From contig CAYZFD010000002.1 of the NCBI GenBank assembly GCA_964477735.1, positions 1 through 64,000 on the forward strand: 64,000 nt of DNA, read 5' to 3'. The notes beneath the pieces are model-generated. The model saw nothing but the letters and a program-made list of their open reading frames with translations. It had not been told where the DNA came from and did not search any database. The stretch comes from CAYZFD01 sp964477735 (GTDB lineage: Bacteria > Bacteroidota > Bacteroidia > Flavobacteriales > Flavobacteriaceae). Position 1 is the first letter of the stretch, and each line of letters opens with the position of its first letter. The position numbers and the translations under genes were made by a program. This document shows, in pieces, positions 18,731 to 27,570 of this stretch.

Positions 18731-20611
18731 ATGTTGGACGACGAACAAAATACACTTCCCAGCGCTGAGGACATCTCAAACCAATCATCCGATGAGGTAG
18801 AAAAAACAAGTGCTCAAAATCCTGATAGCCAAGCTGTTAAAGAAAAGGAGCTTGAAGACCTAGGCCCCGAAGAATCGGAAGAAGACGAAGATGACAATCA
18901 AGAAGATCATAACCATTTTGAAAATTTATCGCTCGAAAGTTTGGTTTCGGCATTTGAAAAAATGCTTAAAACTGATGATATTAAGGTTATCCGAAATCAA
19001 GTTGAGCAACTTCGATCAGCATTCGAAAGCAAGTATAACACACTGTTTGAGGAAAAAAAGGCTACTTTTCTTGAAGAAGGAGGTCTTGAGATTGATTTTG
19101 AATTTTATAATCCCCATAAAAAGTCCTACGACCTGCTGTTAAGAGATTATAAGCGAAAGAGAAACACTTTTTATAAAAACATTGAACAACGCCAGAAAGA
19201 GAGCCTAAACAACAGGCTAGAGTTGATTGAAGAGCTGAAGGGTTTAATCTCGATAGATCAGGACATCAACACTACATACAAGCAGTTCAAAGACCTTCAG
19301 AGCCGATGGAAGAGTGTTGGAGCGGTTCCAAGGGCAGAGGCCAACAATGTGTGGAGAACCTATCATCATCATGTCAATATTTTCTATGATTTTCTCCATT
19401 TGAATAGAGAACTTAGAGAGCTCGACTACAAGCACAACTTTGAGGAAAAAACCAACATTATCTCGCAAGCTGAAAAGCTAGTAGAATTGGATGATGCCCA
19501 ACGTGCTTTTAGGGATTTGCAACAGCTTCACAAACGCTGGAAAGATGAGCTTGGCCCGGTGGCACCCGAACACAGAGAAGAACTTTGGGAGCGCTTTAGT
19601 GAACTAACCAAAGTTATTCGCGATAAAAGACAACACTATTTATCACACCTAGAAGATATTCTTCAAGAAAACCTTCAAAAAAAATTGAAGGTCATTCAGG
19701 AAATGGAGTCGTTGTTGGAACAAGATATCGATAGTTTTAAAACTTGGTCTAAACAAAGTAAAACTTTTGAAAAGCTAAGAGATCGTTTTTTCGAATTGGG
19801 CAAAGTGCCACGTAGCGAAAACAGCAATGTATGGAACCATTTCAAAACAAGTTTAAGAAGTTTCAACAAAAAGAAAAATTTATTTTTCAGACAACAAAAG
19901 AAAGAATCTTCAAAGAATTTAGCTCTTAAAAAAGCGCTAATCGAGAGAGTTAAATCATTAACAGAAAGTGACTTAGAAACTTCTGAGATCACAACGCAGA
20001 TAATCGCCATTCAAAAAGAGTGGAAAACCATTGGAAATGTTGGACGAAGACAGAATGAGAAGATTTGGAAGGTTTTTAGGAGTATTTGCAATGCGCATTT
20101 TGAGCAATTAGATAAAAATAAAAATAAGGTTTCTGAGGAGGAGCTTCAAAATTTTGAAGCCAAACAGAAGATCACTGAAGCCTTAAATGCTCTAAACGAA
20201 AAAGAGGCTGAAACAGCTCAAACAAAAATTGCTACACTTCAAGACGAATGGAATCAAGTGGGATCAGCTGGAAAAAACGAAGCTAAAGCCATGGCGACTT
20301 TCCAAAAGGCCTTAGAAAAAGCCTACAAAGAGATCGGTTATGACAAGCAAAAAGTAAACAAAGCGCTATACCAAAACAAACTCAACCAATTGTCGGGAGA
20401 TGAAAAAGGCATTAGCAAAGAGTTGGGGAGTTTGCAAAGAAAAATTGATGAAACCAAAAGTGAATTAAATCAACTCGAAAACAATCTTCAATTTTTCTCA
20501 CAAGGCAGTGAAGACAATCCGGTATTTAAAAAAGTGGTGAAAGACATCGAAAATCGCAAAGAAATTCTAGATAAACTAAAAGAACAAAAAAAGCAACTCA
20601 AACAACTTTAG
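18731..20611 (+). CDS. DUF349 helical-repeat protein
   Basis: 626 residues, cytoplasmic, function unknown. The first 70 residues are strongly acidic and probably disordered (ESEEDEDDNQEDHNHFE). Then come about five DUF349 modules, each with a W-K-x-x-G-x-V/A-type hinge: RWKSVGAVPRAEANNVW, RWKDELGPVAPEHREELW, FELGKVPRSENSNVW, EWKTIGNVGRRQNEKIW and EWNQVGSAGKNEAKAM. The rest is charged coiled coil, ending in a lysine-rich segment. DUF349 proteins are common in Bacteroidetes and Actinobacteria and have no agreed role that I know. The stop codon shares four bases with the convergent mazG stop. Confidence 0.85.
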   Translation: MLDDEQNTLPSAEDISNQSSDEVEKTSAQNPDSQAVKEKELEDLGPEESEEDEDDNQEDHNHFENLSLESLVSAFEKMLKTDDIKVIRNQVEQLRSAFESKYNTLFEEKKATFLEEGGLEIDFEFYNPHKKSYDLLLRDYKRKRNTFYKNIEQRQKESLNNRLELIEELKGLISIDQDINTTYKQFKDLQSRWKSVGAVPRAEANNVWRTYHHHVNIFYDFLHLNRELRELDYKHNFEEKTNIISQAEKLVELDDAQRAFRDLQQLHKRWKDELGPVAPEHREELWERFSELTKVIRDKRQHYLSHLEDILQENLQKKLKVIQEMESLLEQDIDSFKTWSKQSKTFEKLRDRFFELGKVPRSENSNVWNHFKTSLRSFNKKKNLFFRQQKKESSKNLALKKALIERVKSLTESDLETSEITTQIIAIQKEWKTIGNVGRRQNEKIWKVFRSICNAHFEQLDKNKNKVSEEELQNFEAKQKITEALNALNEKEAETAQTKIATLQDEWNQVGSAGKNEAKAMATFQKALEKAYKEIGYDKQKVNKALYQNKLNQLSGDEKGISKELGSLQRKIDETKSELNQLENNLQFFSQGSEDNPVFKKVVKDIENRKEILDKLKEQKKQLKQL

Positions 20612-21384
20612 TGCTTTTTAGCCTCTTGCCATAAAGTTTCAAGTTCATTCAGTTTATAATCAGAAAGTTTTTTATCGTTTAAGGCAGCCTTTTCTTCCAT
20701 CCACAAAAATCGTTTCATGAATTTAAGGTTGGTACGTTCTAATGCAGTGTCGGCATTAAATCCTAATAAGCGCGAATAATTTACCAACGAAAAAATGACA
20801 TCGCCCAATTCCTCTTCTTTTTCAGAATCACTTCCATGTTCGAGTGCGGATTTGAGTTCGTTTAGTTCTTCGATGATTTTTTGCTGTGCTCCATCAGGGG
20901 TAGGCCAATCAAAACCAATGCCGGCCGCTTTTTCCTGAATGCGATGGGCTTTGACAAGTGGAGGAAGTTGTGAAGGCACACCAGCCAAAACGCTTTTATT
21001 TCCTTCTTTAAGTTTAAGCTTTTCCCAATTTTGCTTAACCTCATCTTCATTCTGAACCTGGAGGTCACCATAAATATGTGGATGCCTTTTAATGAGCTTT
21101 CCTGTAATCGATTGAGCTACATCAGCTATGTCAAATGCCTCATTTTCGCTACCCATTTTGGAATAAAAAACAATATGGAGCAACAAATCGCCCAACTCTT
21201 TTTTGATTTCATCGGGTTGCTGATTTAAAATTGCTTCGCTGAGTTCATAGGTTTCTTCAATGGTTAGTGGCCTAAGTGACTCAAAAGTTTGTTTTTGATC
21301 CCATGGACATCCTGCCCTAAGTTCATCCATGACCGTAAGCAACTTATCAAGGGCCTCAAGCTGGGCTTTTCTTGAATTTTTCAT
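20608..21384 (-). CDS. mazG: Nucleoside triphosphate pyrophosphohydrolase
   Basis: 258 residues, the usual length of two-domain MazG. Hydrolyses NTPs to NMP and pyrophosphate, a house-cleaning activity that can also lower ppGpp. Both all-alpha domains show the metal-binding E-x-x-E pattern: first TIEETYELSEAI with KKELGDLLLHIVFY, second EELNELKSAL with EEELGDVIFSLVNY. The N-terminal MDELRAGCPWDQKQTFESL is characteristic. Starts at ATG 21384, two bases after the def stop, in the order ruvX-def-mazG. The 3' end overlaps the DUF349 gene by the four-base shared stop. Confidence 0.95.
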   Translation of the reverse strand: MKNSRKAQLEALDKLLTVMDELRAGCPWDQKQTFESLRPLTIEETYELSEAILNQQPDEIKKELGDLLLHIVFYSKMGSENEAFDIADVAQSITGKLIKRHPHIYGDLQVQNEDEVKQNWEKLKLKEGNKSVLAGVPSQLPPLVKAHRIQEKAAGIGFDWPTPDGAQQKIIEELNELKSALEHGSDSEKEEELGDVIFSLVNYSRLLGFNADTALERTNLKFMKRFLWMEEKAALNDKKLSDYKLNELETLWQEAKKH

Positions 21385-21386
21385 GC

Positions 21387-21977
21387 CTAGCGGTTTTTAG
21401 TTTTGGCAGGAAACCGCATTTTATAATCGGCATTGACTTGACCACGACTGATGGCATTTAACTTATTTTTTAAAAGTCGCTTTTTAATTGGACTCAGTTT
21501 GTCGGTAAACAAAATCCCTTCGATGTGGTCGTATTCGTGTTGCACTACACGGGCGGCCAAACCGTCCAAGTGGAGTTCTTGTTCTTCAAAGTTTTCATCA
21601 AAAAATCGGATAAAAACATGCTCTTGTCGCATCACATCTTCTCTAATGTCGGGAATGCTTAAACAGCCCTCATTAAAAGGTTTTGAAACGCCAGTCTCCT
21701 CAATGATTTCGGGGTTGATGAAAACTTTTTTAAAGTCTTGTAATGCATTTGCTTGTTGAGCTGATAGTTCGGGATCATCAGCAAATGGACTGGCATCCAC
21801 CACAAACAACCTTAGTGACAAACCAATTTGAGGAGCGGCCAAACCGACACCATTTGCGGCATACATGGTCTCAAACATATCATCTATAAGGGTAGATAAA
21901 TCCTGATGATTTTGATCAATGTTTGCACATTTAGACCTTAAAACAGGATCTCCGTATGCCACAATTGGTCTTATCAT
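21387..21977 (-). CDS. def: Peptide deformylase
   Basis: 196 residues. Metalloprotease that removes the formyl group from nascent proteins at the ribosome. All three motifs are present: GVGLAAPQIG, EGCLSIP with the metal-ligand cysteine, and QHEYDHIEG with both histidines and the catalytic glutamate. The tyrosine in HEYDH is a common Bacteroidetes variant of HEFDH. ATG 21977 overlaps the ruvX stop by four bases. The C-terminal basic tail (KKRLLKNKLNAISRGQVN) is usual for the long type. Confidence 0.96.
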   Translation of the reverse strand: MIRPIVAYGDPVLRSKCANIDQNHQDLSTLIDDMFETMYAANGVGLAAPQIGLSLRLFVVDASPFADDPELSAQQANALQDFKKVFINPEIIEETGVSKPFNEGCLSIPDIREDVMRQEHVFIRFFDENFEEQELHLDGLAARVVQHEYDHIEGILFTDKLSPIKKRLLKNKLNAISRGQVNADYKMRFPAKTKNR

Positions 21978-22393
21978 AATTGTTGTGTTTTTTCTAGATG
22001 AGATTGTAATATGAGTGTTGCACTGATTTCATCAATCAGGCCTTTTTGACTTCTTTTAGCTTTGGGAACACCCGAATCAATGAGGGTGCGTTGAGCCATT
22101 TTAGAAGTAAAACGTTCATCTACCCTATGAAGGGTCATTGAGGGAAATTTTGTCGAAATTTGGGCCACCATCTGAGCTACAAAATCGGCAGACTCTGAAG
22201 GGGTATTGTTCAGTTTTTTGGGTTCACCTATTACAATCTCTTTAACAGATTCATTGGGAATATAGTCTAAAAGAAAAGGAATTAAATGGTTTGTGGACAC
22301 AGTGGTTAGACCAGAGGCCAATCCCACAAAACCATCGGTTACGGCCAAGCCGCAACGTTTTAATCCAATATCGATAGCCAGAATTCGGTTCAT
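21974..22393 (-). CDS. ruvX: Putative pre-16S rRNA nuclease / Holliday junction resolvase, YqgF family
   Basis: 139 residues, normal length. RNase H-like fold; E. coli YqgF acts in 16S rRNA 5' maturation and the family is also annotated as a Holliday junction resolvase. Seen: ILAIDIGLKRCGLAVTD with the first metal-binding aspartate, EIVIGEPKKLNNTPSESA, and VDERFTSKMAQRTLIDSG followed by KGLIDEISATLIL with the last catalytic aspartate. First gene of the ruvX-def-mazG operon; the start (ATG 22393) is 90 bases from the divergent dapD start. Confidence 0.93.
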   Translation of the reverse strand: MNRILAIDIGLKRCGLAVTDGFVGLASGLTTVSTNHLIPFLLDYIPNESVKEIVIGEPKKLNNTPSESADFVAQMVAQISTKFPSMTLHRVDERFTSKMAQRTLIDSGVPKAKRSQKGLIDEISATLILQSHLEKTQQL

Positions 22394-22462
22394 AGATTTT
22401 ACAAATTTAAGGCGAAATATGTTAAGGATTTAAAATGATTCGTGAATTCAGCCCTAGGGTTG

Positions 22463-22470
22463 TATCTTTG
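22463..22470 (+). promoter_or_regulatory. -7 promoter box of dapD
   Basis: TATCTTTG fits TAnnTTTG and ends 13 bases before ATG 22484, in the divergent ruvX/dapD spacer. No TTG at 17-23 bases upstream. Confidence 0.5.
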
Positions 22471-22483
22471 AAAAAAAATTAAA

Positions 22484-23296
22484 ATGACGTTACGCCAAAT
22501 TATTGAAAGCGCATGGGAGGATCGTTCGCTCCTTCAAACTGCAGAGACTCAACAAGCCATCCGATCTGTTGTTGAACAGTTAGATGCAGGAAGCCTTAGG
22601 GTAGCCGAACCTACAAGTGATGGGTGGCAAGTGAATGAGTGGGTGAAAAAAGCAGTTGTTTTATACTTTCCCATCCAAAAAATGGAAACGATTGAAGTGG
22701 GGCCTTTTGAATTTCACGACAAAATGCCTCTGAAAAGAGGCTATGAAGCCAAAGGAATTCGGGTGGTTCCTCATGCTGTGGCACGCCACGGGGCCTATAT
22801 TTCTAAGGGGGTGATTATGATGCCCAGCTATGTGAATATTGGGGCCTATGTAGATGCAGGAACCATGGTTGACACCTGGGCTACAGTGGGCAGTTGTGCT
22901 CAAATTGGCCAAAACGTGCATTTGAGTGGTGGCGTAGGTATTGGTGGGGTTTTAGAGCCCCTTCAGGCTGCACCTGTCATCATTGAAGACAATGTTTTTG
23001 TGGGATCTCGTTGCATCGTGGTGGAAGGCGTTCGTGTTGAAAAAGAAGCCGTTTTAGGGGCCAATGTGGTGCTCACGGCCTCAACAAAAATCATCGACGT
23101 AACCGGCGACACTCCAGTAGAACGAAAAGGTTTGGTGCCTGCAAGATCTGTGGTAATTCCCGGAAGTTATACCAAAACTTTTCCAGCAGGCAATTTTCAG
23201 GTGCCATGCGCCTTGATTATTGGGACAAGAAAAGAGAGTACTGACAAAAAAACTTCTTTAAACGATGCTTTAAGGGAGTATGATGTCGCGGTTTAG
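22484..23296 (+). CDS. dapD: 2,3,4,5-tetrahydropyridine-2,6-dicarboxylate N-succinyltransferase
   Basis: 270 residues. Succinyl-CoA-dependent acylation in the diaminopimelate pathway, supplying lysine and peptidoglycan. An N-terminal helical domain (about 1-95) is followed by a left-handed beta-helix of hexapeptide repeats (about 100-230), with VVPHAVARHGAYISKGVIMM, YVDAGTMVDTWATVGSCAQ and IEDNVFVGSRCIVVEGV, and a C-terminal strand FQVPCALIIGTR. LysA at 44473-45699 catalyses the last step of this pathway. Own promoter box at 22463. Five bases separate its stop from that of the convergent sulfatase gene. Confidence 0.96.
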   Translation: MTLRQIIESAWEDRSLLQTAETQQAIRSVVEQLDAGSLRVAEPTSDGWQVNEWVKKAVVLYFPIQKMETIEVGPFEFHDKMPLKRGYEAKGIRVVPHAVARHGAYISKGVIMMPSYVNIGAYVDAGTMVDTWATVGSCAQIGQNVHLSGGVGIGGVLEPLQAAPVIIEDNVFVGSRCIVVEGVRVEKEAVLGANVVLTASTKIIDVTGDTPVERKGLVPARSVVIPGSYTKTFPAGNFQVPCALIIGTRKESTDKKTSLNDALREYDVAV

Positions 23297-23301
23297 GGAT
23301 A

Positions 23302-25233
23302 TTATTCTTTTACGAAAGTTTGCTTTGTTTTCAACATGTTTTGATAAACTTGCAAATAGGCACGAGCATATTGCTCCATTTCTGTAGCTTTTTCTGGCAA
23401 AATATCGGTATAACTCGTTGAATTGTTTTCGTGGTATTTGTATAGTTTCTGATATTCATTTTCTTTGAAAATATACAAATACTCATGATCAAGCACGCCC
23501 ATTTTATCATCGTCATTGAGCAACACATAGGGTCTGTTTTCCGATAAAAGGTCAATGCCCATGGTGTTGTTTAAATAGGGCAATTTCAATAAGCCCATGA
23601 TGGTTGGCAATACATCAATTTGACTTCCAATTTTTTCAATTAACTGCGGTTTTTGAAATAGCGTTGAATTGTAAACAATTAAAGGGGTATGGTGATGAGC
23701 AAGTGTAAGTTCATAGGGCGTATTTCGTGGCATTCCATGATCGGCAATGAAGACAAAAATGGTATCGTCAAACCAAGGTTGTTTTGAGGCCGCCTTAAAA
23801 AATTGTTTTAAAGCCCAATCAGCATAAGCAACGCCTTGTTCCTTAATGTTTTCTGTAGGGGGCGAAAAGTAATCAGGAATATAATAGGGTCCATGATTGC
23901 TTGCGGTCATGAAAGCATAAAAAAATGGTCGATCTTGTTGCGCAAATTCGTTCATAGAGGGCAAAACATATCTGAACATAAAATCATCGGGAACACCCAT
24001 AGTGGTCTTCACTTGCTTGCTTGGATAGTTTTTTTGAGAGATGACTTCTTTAAAACCATTGCTGATCAAGAAACCTTCCGTGTTGTCAAATTGTCCATCA
24101 TGTGGGATGCAAAAAGCGGTTTGGTATCCATTTTTGTTTAATGTGTGTACCATCCCGTTGAATTTATCCATGTTTTTCATGGCATGCCTTCTATATAGAG
24201 AGGGAAATGAATAGAGCGTGCTAAAGATTCCGTTATAGGTATGCTTTCCAGCAGTATAAACCTTATTAAAATATAAAGATTTTTGGGACAAGCTGTCTAG
24301 AAAGGGCGTAAGATTTTTTGGGCCACCGTGTCTTTCCATCCACTTTGCGCCCATACTTTCCATAATAACCAGCACAACATTGGGTTTATTTGAAACTGTT
24401 GTGTCTGGAACTATCCTTCGTGCTATGGGCGAGTTTTCTATAAAGTTTTGGTTTGGAGGCAAGCTATTCCTTACGATAGTTTCGGCCTTTTCAGCGTCCA
24501 TTAAGTTTAAAGTTTGATTGTCTTTTTCAAAACTTTCTAAAGTTGTTTTCAATAGCGTAAACACCGGATTAAGTCCCAATTGATTTAAAAAAGGATTGTC
24601 ACAAAAATAGGCGGTTCCAATTCTAATGGGCGATTTGATGGTGAGTCTTCCCCGAATACCTAAAAACATAAGCAACAGACAAACGAGTGCAATTGCTGAT
24701 TTTTTTAGCGTAGAGTCATGGGATTGGTGATCAGTGAGCAATGTCCTTTTGAAAGGTTTATAGAACAACCAAAGCATTAAGATTAATGGTATAGAAAACA
24801 CCAAAAAAATGGGTTCTTGCAAGACCATTTTAAGCACAAAAACCGGATATGCTAACCACTCGAATACGGTGACCGAAATCCTTTCAAAAAACTGACTAAA
24901 ATAGGGGACGTCAATAGCGGCAATGGTAGCAGTTAGGACAAATAGTGCATAGCAATAAGAAAGGATGATGATGTTTAATTTTCTGGAATGAAAGTTTAGC
25001 AGGTCTGAGACAAACAAAACAAGTGCTGGCAATGCCATTGCATAGCCTGTGATCACCAAATCAAAACGAAGCCCCATCAAAAAAGCCTTAAAAATATTTC
25101 CTAAAACTTCACTTATAGTTTCTAATTGATCGATTTCAACAACAAAAAGCAGCAGACGAAAAGCGGTGAACATGGAAAGAAACATGAAATAAGTTCGAAG
25201 TAATTTGAATACAATTTTCATATTTCTGTTCAA
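23302..25233 (-). CDS. LTA-synthase-type membrane sulfatase/phosphotransferase
   Basis: 643 residues. Five N-terminal transmembrane segments (about 1-190) anchor an extracytoplasmic alkaline-phosphatase-fold domain (about 280-610). Visible catalytic elements: NVVLVIMESMGAKWMERHGG, TAGKHTYNGIFSTLYSFPS with the likely nucleophile threonine, and FVFIADHGMPRN with metal ligands. Family members (LtaS, phosphoglycerol and phosphoethanolamine transferases) transfer phospho-alcohol groups onto surface glycans or lipids. A Gram-negative flavobacterium has no lipoteichoic acid, so decoration of lipid A, LPS or another glycan is more likely; this is inference. It is divergent from a glycosyltransferase pair. 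Start is ATG 25233 or 25221. Confidence 0.85.
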   Translation of the reverse strand: MNRNMKIVFKLLRTYFMFLSMFTAFRLLLFVVEIDQLETISEVLGNIFKAFLMGLRFDLVITGYAMALPALVLFVSDLLNFHSRKLNIIILSYCYALFVLTATIAAIDVPYFSQFFERISVTVFEWLAYPVFVLKMVLQEPIFLVFSIPLILMLWLFYKPFKRTLLTDHQSHDSTLKKSAIALVCLLLMFLGIRGRLTIKSPIRIGTAYFCDNPFLNQLGLNPVFTLLKTTLESFEKDNQTLNLMDAEKAETIVRNSLPPNQNFIENSPIARRIVPDTTVSNKPNVVLVIMESMGAKWMERHGGPKNLTPFLDSLSQKSLYFNKVYTAGKHTYNGIFSTLYSFPSLYRRHAMKNMDKFNGMVHTLNKNGYQTAFCIPHDGQFDNTEGFLISNGFKEVISQKNYPSKQVKTTMGVPDDFMFRYVLPSMNEFAQQDRPFFYAFMTASNHGPYYIPDYFSPPTENIKEQGVAYADWALKQFFKAASKQPWFDDTIFVFIADHGMPRNTPYELTLAHHHTPLIVYNSTLFQKPQLIEKIGSQIDVLPTIMGLLKLPYLNNTMGIDLLSENRPYVLLNDDDKMGVLDHEYLYIFKENEYQKLYKYHENNSTSYTDILPEKATEMEQYARAYLQVYQNMLKTKQTFVKE

Positions 25234-25341
25234 TACTTTTTAAAGAAGTCTAATTAAAATAAAAGATAGGTCATTAATCTAATCAACTCAGAGATGCAAA
25301 TCTATATATAAATCACGAAATGCGTAACTTTACAAGGTTTA

Positions 25342-26460
25342 ATGAAAGATTTGAAAATGAAAATTGGTTATGACGCAAAACGCCTTTTTCACAACGCTAG
25401 TGGCTTGGGAAATTATAGTCGCGATTTGGTTCGCATCTTGGCCTCACATTTTCCCAACAATGCGTATTTCTTATACAATCCAAAAAAAGGAAAACTCAAT
25501 CGTTGGAAGTCCTTAACGAATACATTCGAAAAACAGCCCAACGGGATATGGCGTCGCTTACACCCGCTGTGGAGACAAGGGCCTATTTCGCATCAACTTA
25601 AAAATGATGGTCTTGATCTATACCACGGGCTTAGCGGTGAACTGCCTAGAGGACTAAAAATACCATCTGTGGTTACTGTCCATGATTTAATTTTTTATAG
25701 ATACTCAAAACTCTACAAACCTATAGATGTTATTATTCACAAACGCAAAGTGAATCACGCTGTTCAAGCGGCCACTAAAGTGGTGGCCATAAGCGAACAA
25801 ACCAAATCAGATTTGATTGAATTTACTGGAATATCTGGAGATAAAATTGAGGTTATTTATCAAGGCTGTCATCCAGTTTTTAAAACAAAGCTTAGCAACG
25901 AAAAACTTGAATCCATTTCAAAAAAATATCAGCTCCCAAAAAAATTTGTGTTGTTTGTTGGTACGCTAGAGGCTAGAAAAAATCCTCTTATTATCGCTCA
26001 AGCGTTAAAAGACACCCCTCATTCTATGGTTTTTGTGGGCAAGGTAAAAGCCCATGGCGAAACCTTAAAATCCTTCGTCAACACAAACAGAATGCAAGAT
26101 CGGGTGGTGTTCATTGACAGCATTGGGGTTGAAGATTTGGCAGGCATTTACCAATGTGCAACGGTTTTTTGCTACCCTTCCCTTTTTGAAGGATTTGGCA
26201 TCCCCATCATTGAAGCGCTTTACAGCGGGACACCTGTTATCACAACCGAAGGCGGTTGCTTCTCTGAGGCAGGAGGTAAAAGCAGCATTTACATTGACCC
26301 AACCAACATAGAGGCGCTTAGAAATGCCGTTGATCATTTGGTTAACGAGCCCCAAAGTAAACGAAAAAAACGCGTCCAGGATGGGAAAGAATTTGTTGAG
26401 AAGTTTAACGATAATGTGCTGGCCAAACAATGGAACAAGATGTATAAATCTGTTTTATGA
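25342..26460 (+). CDS. Family 4 glycosyltransferase
   Basis: 372 residues from ATG 25342; the family-typical start MKIGYDAKRLF is at 25357, and either is possible. GT-B fold with an N-terminal acceptor half (GLGNYSRDLVRIL, VVTVHDLIFY) and a C-terminal nucleotide-sugar half (FVLFVGTLEARKNP) ending in the E-x7-E motif of retaining GT4 enzymes: FPSLFEGFGIPIIEAL region is seen as YPSLFEGFGIPIIEAL. Cytoplasmic. A near-match -7 box, TAACTTTA, lies at 25325-25332. The stop overlaps the next glycosyltransferase by ATGA. The sugar and acceptor cannot be predicted. Confidence 0.9.
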   Translation: MKDLKMKIGYDAKRLFHNASGLGNYSRDLVRILASHFPNNAYFLYNPKKGKLNRWKSLTNTFEKQPNGIWRRLHPLWRQGPISHQLKNDGLDLYHGLSGELPRGLKIPSVVTVHDLIFYRYSKLYKPIDVIIHKRKVNHAVQAATKVVAISEQTKSDLIEFTGISGDKIEVIYQGCHPVFKTKLSNEKLESISKKYQLPKKFVLFVGTLEARKNPLIIAQALKDTPHSMVFVGKVKAHGETLKSFVNTNRMQDRVVFIDSIGVEDLAGIYQCATVFCYPSLFEGFGIPIIEALYSGTPVITTEGGCFSEAGGKSSIYIDPTNIEALRNAVDHLVNEPQSKRKKRVQDGKEFVEKFNDNVLAKQWNKMYKSVL

Positions 26461-27560
26461 AGAACAAAAACATCTGCTTATTTAACACAGCCATTCCATG
26501 GGGAGGCGGCGAAAAATGGTATAGTGAAACAGCACAACACCTACATCAAAGTGGACACAATGTTTTCGTTATGTGTCAGAAAAACAGTCAACTAAAGAAA
26601 TCATTAGAATCTTGTGGCATTCGAACAATTGATGTGTCAGCCAAAAACACAAGTTTTTTGAATTTTTTTAAAATAAATCAAATACGATCGAGATTGAGAG
26701 AGGAAGAATGTGACGTCATTATATTAAATCTTTCAAGAGACCTTAAGCTTGGTGGTCTTGCAGCTAAATGGGCTGGAGTTAAAAAAATTATTTATACAAG
26801 AGGGATTGATGTTCCTGTCAAAAACTCATTCACCAATCGTTTCATTTTCAAAAAAATCGTAACAAACGTGCTAGCCAATTCCCTAGCTACCAGCAATGCA
26901 TTATTGGCTAGAAATAATAAATTGATTGAAAAAAGTAAAATAAAGATTATTCCTCATGGAATTGATATTCAGAATTTTATTAAAAAACCATCAAAACCCT
27001 ATTACATTGCTAAAAAAAATGAGTTTGTAGTTACTAGCTTAGGCCGCTTAGAAAAAGAAAAAAATCAGCAGTTTTTATTGAAGGCAGCCTCTGAATTAAA
27101 AAAAAGAGGCGTTAACTTCAAGATGATTATAGGAGGTGTTGGAAGCTTAGAAGAGGAACTTAAGGAAACCGCATTATCCGAGCAACTTACCCACGAAATA
27201 ATTTTTGTTGGATTTGTGAAAAACGCTAAAGATTTATATGATAGTGGCGATGTTTTCTTGCTTCCGTCAGTTTCTGAGGGTTTTGGATTTGTGAAAATTG
27301 AAGCAAACTTAGCTGGAAAACCAGTGATCGCCTTTGATATCAGCAGCAATCCCGAAACTATCAACAATAATTACAATGGCATTCTTGTGAAATTTGGTCA
27401 CGTTTCCGCATTTTGTGATGCGATTCAAAAGCTCTCTGAGGATAAGAAAATGCTTAGGGAAATGAGTAAAAACAGTATTGAATATGTTAAAAAAAATTAT
27501 GACATCAACAGCATCAATAAGCAAATTGAAACCTTTATTACAGATGGTCTCAAACCTTAA
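26457..27560 (+). CDS. Family 4 glycosyltransferase
   Basis: 367 residues. GT-B fold: WGGGEKWYSETAQHLHQSGH in the N-terminal half, IIPHGIDIQNF at the domain junction, TSLGRLEKEKNQQFLLKA in the donor half and the E-x7-E motif SVSEGFGFVKIEANLAGKP. Coupled by ATGA to the glycosyltransferase upstream, so they act in one pathway, probably LPS or a surface glycan. The gene is visibly A-rich with long A runs, unlike neighbouring housekeeping genes; this is common for LPS glycosyltransferases and may reflect transfer. Its stop is 10 bases from the stop of the convergent family 2 enzyme. Confidence 0.9.
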   Translation: MKNKNICLFNTAIPWGGGEKWYSETAQHLHQSGHNVFVMCQKNSQLKKSLESCGIRTIDVSAKNTSFLNFFKINQIRSRLREEECDVIILNLSRDLKLGGLAAKWAGVKKIIYTRGIDVPVKNSFTNRFIFKKIVTNVLANSLATSNALLARNNKLIEKSKIKIIPHGIDIQNFIKKPSKPYYIAKKNEFVVTSLGRLEKEKNQQFLLKAASELKKRGVNFKMIIGGVGSLEEELKETALSEQLTHEIIFVGFVKNAKDLYDSGDVFLLPSVSEGFGFVKIEANLAGKPVIAFDISSNPETINNNYNGILVKFGHVSAFCDAIQKLSEDKKMLREMSKNSIEYVKKNYDINSINKQIETFITDGLKP

Positions 27561-27570
27561 TTAAATAGCA

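Noticed and set aside
23836..24141. Open frame antisense to the LTA-synthase-type gene
   Set aside because: Mirror of conserved codons with no independent evidence.
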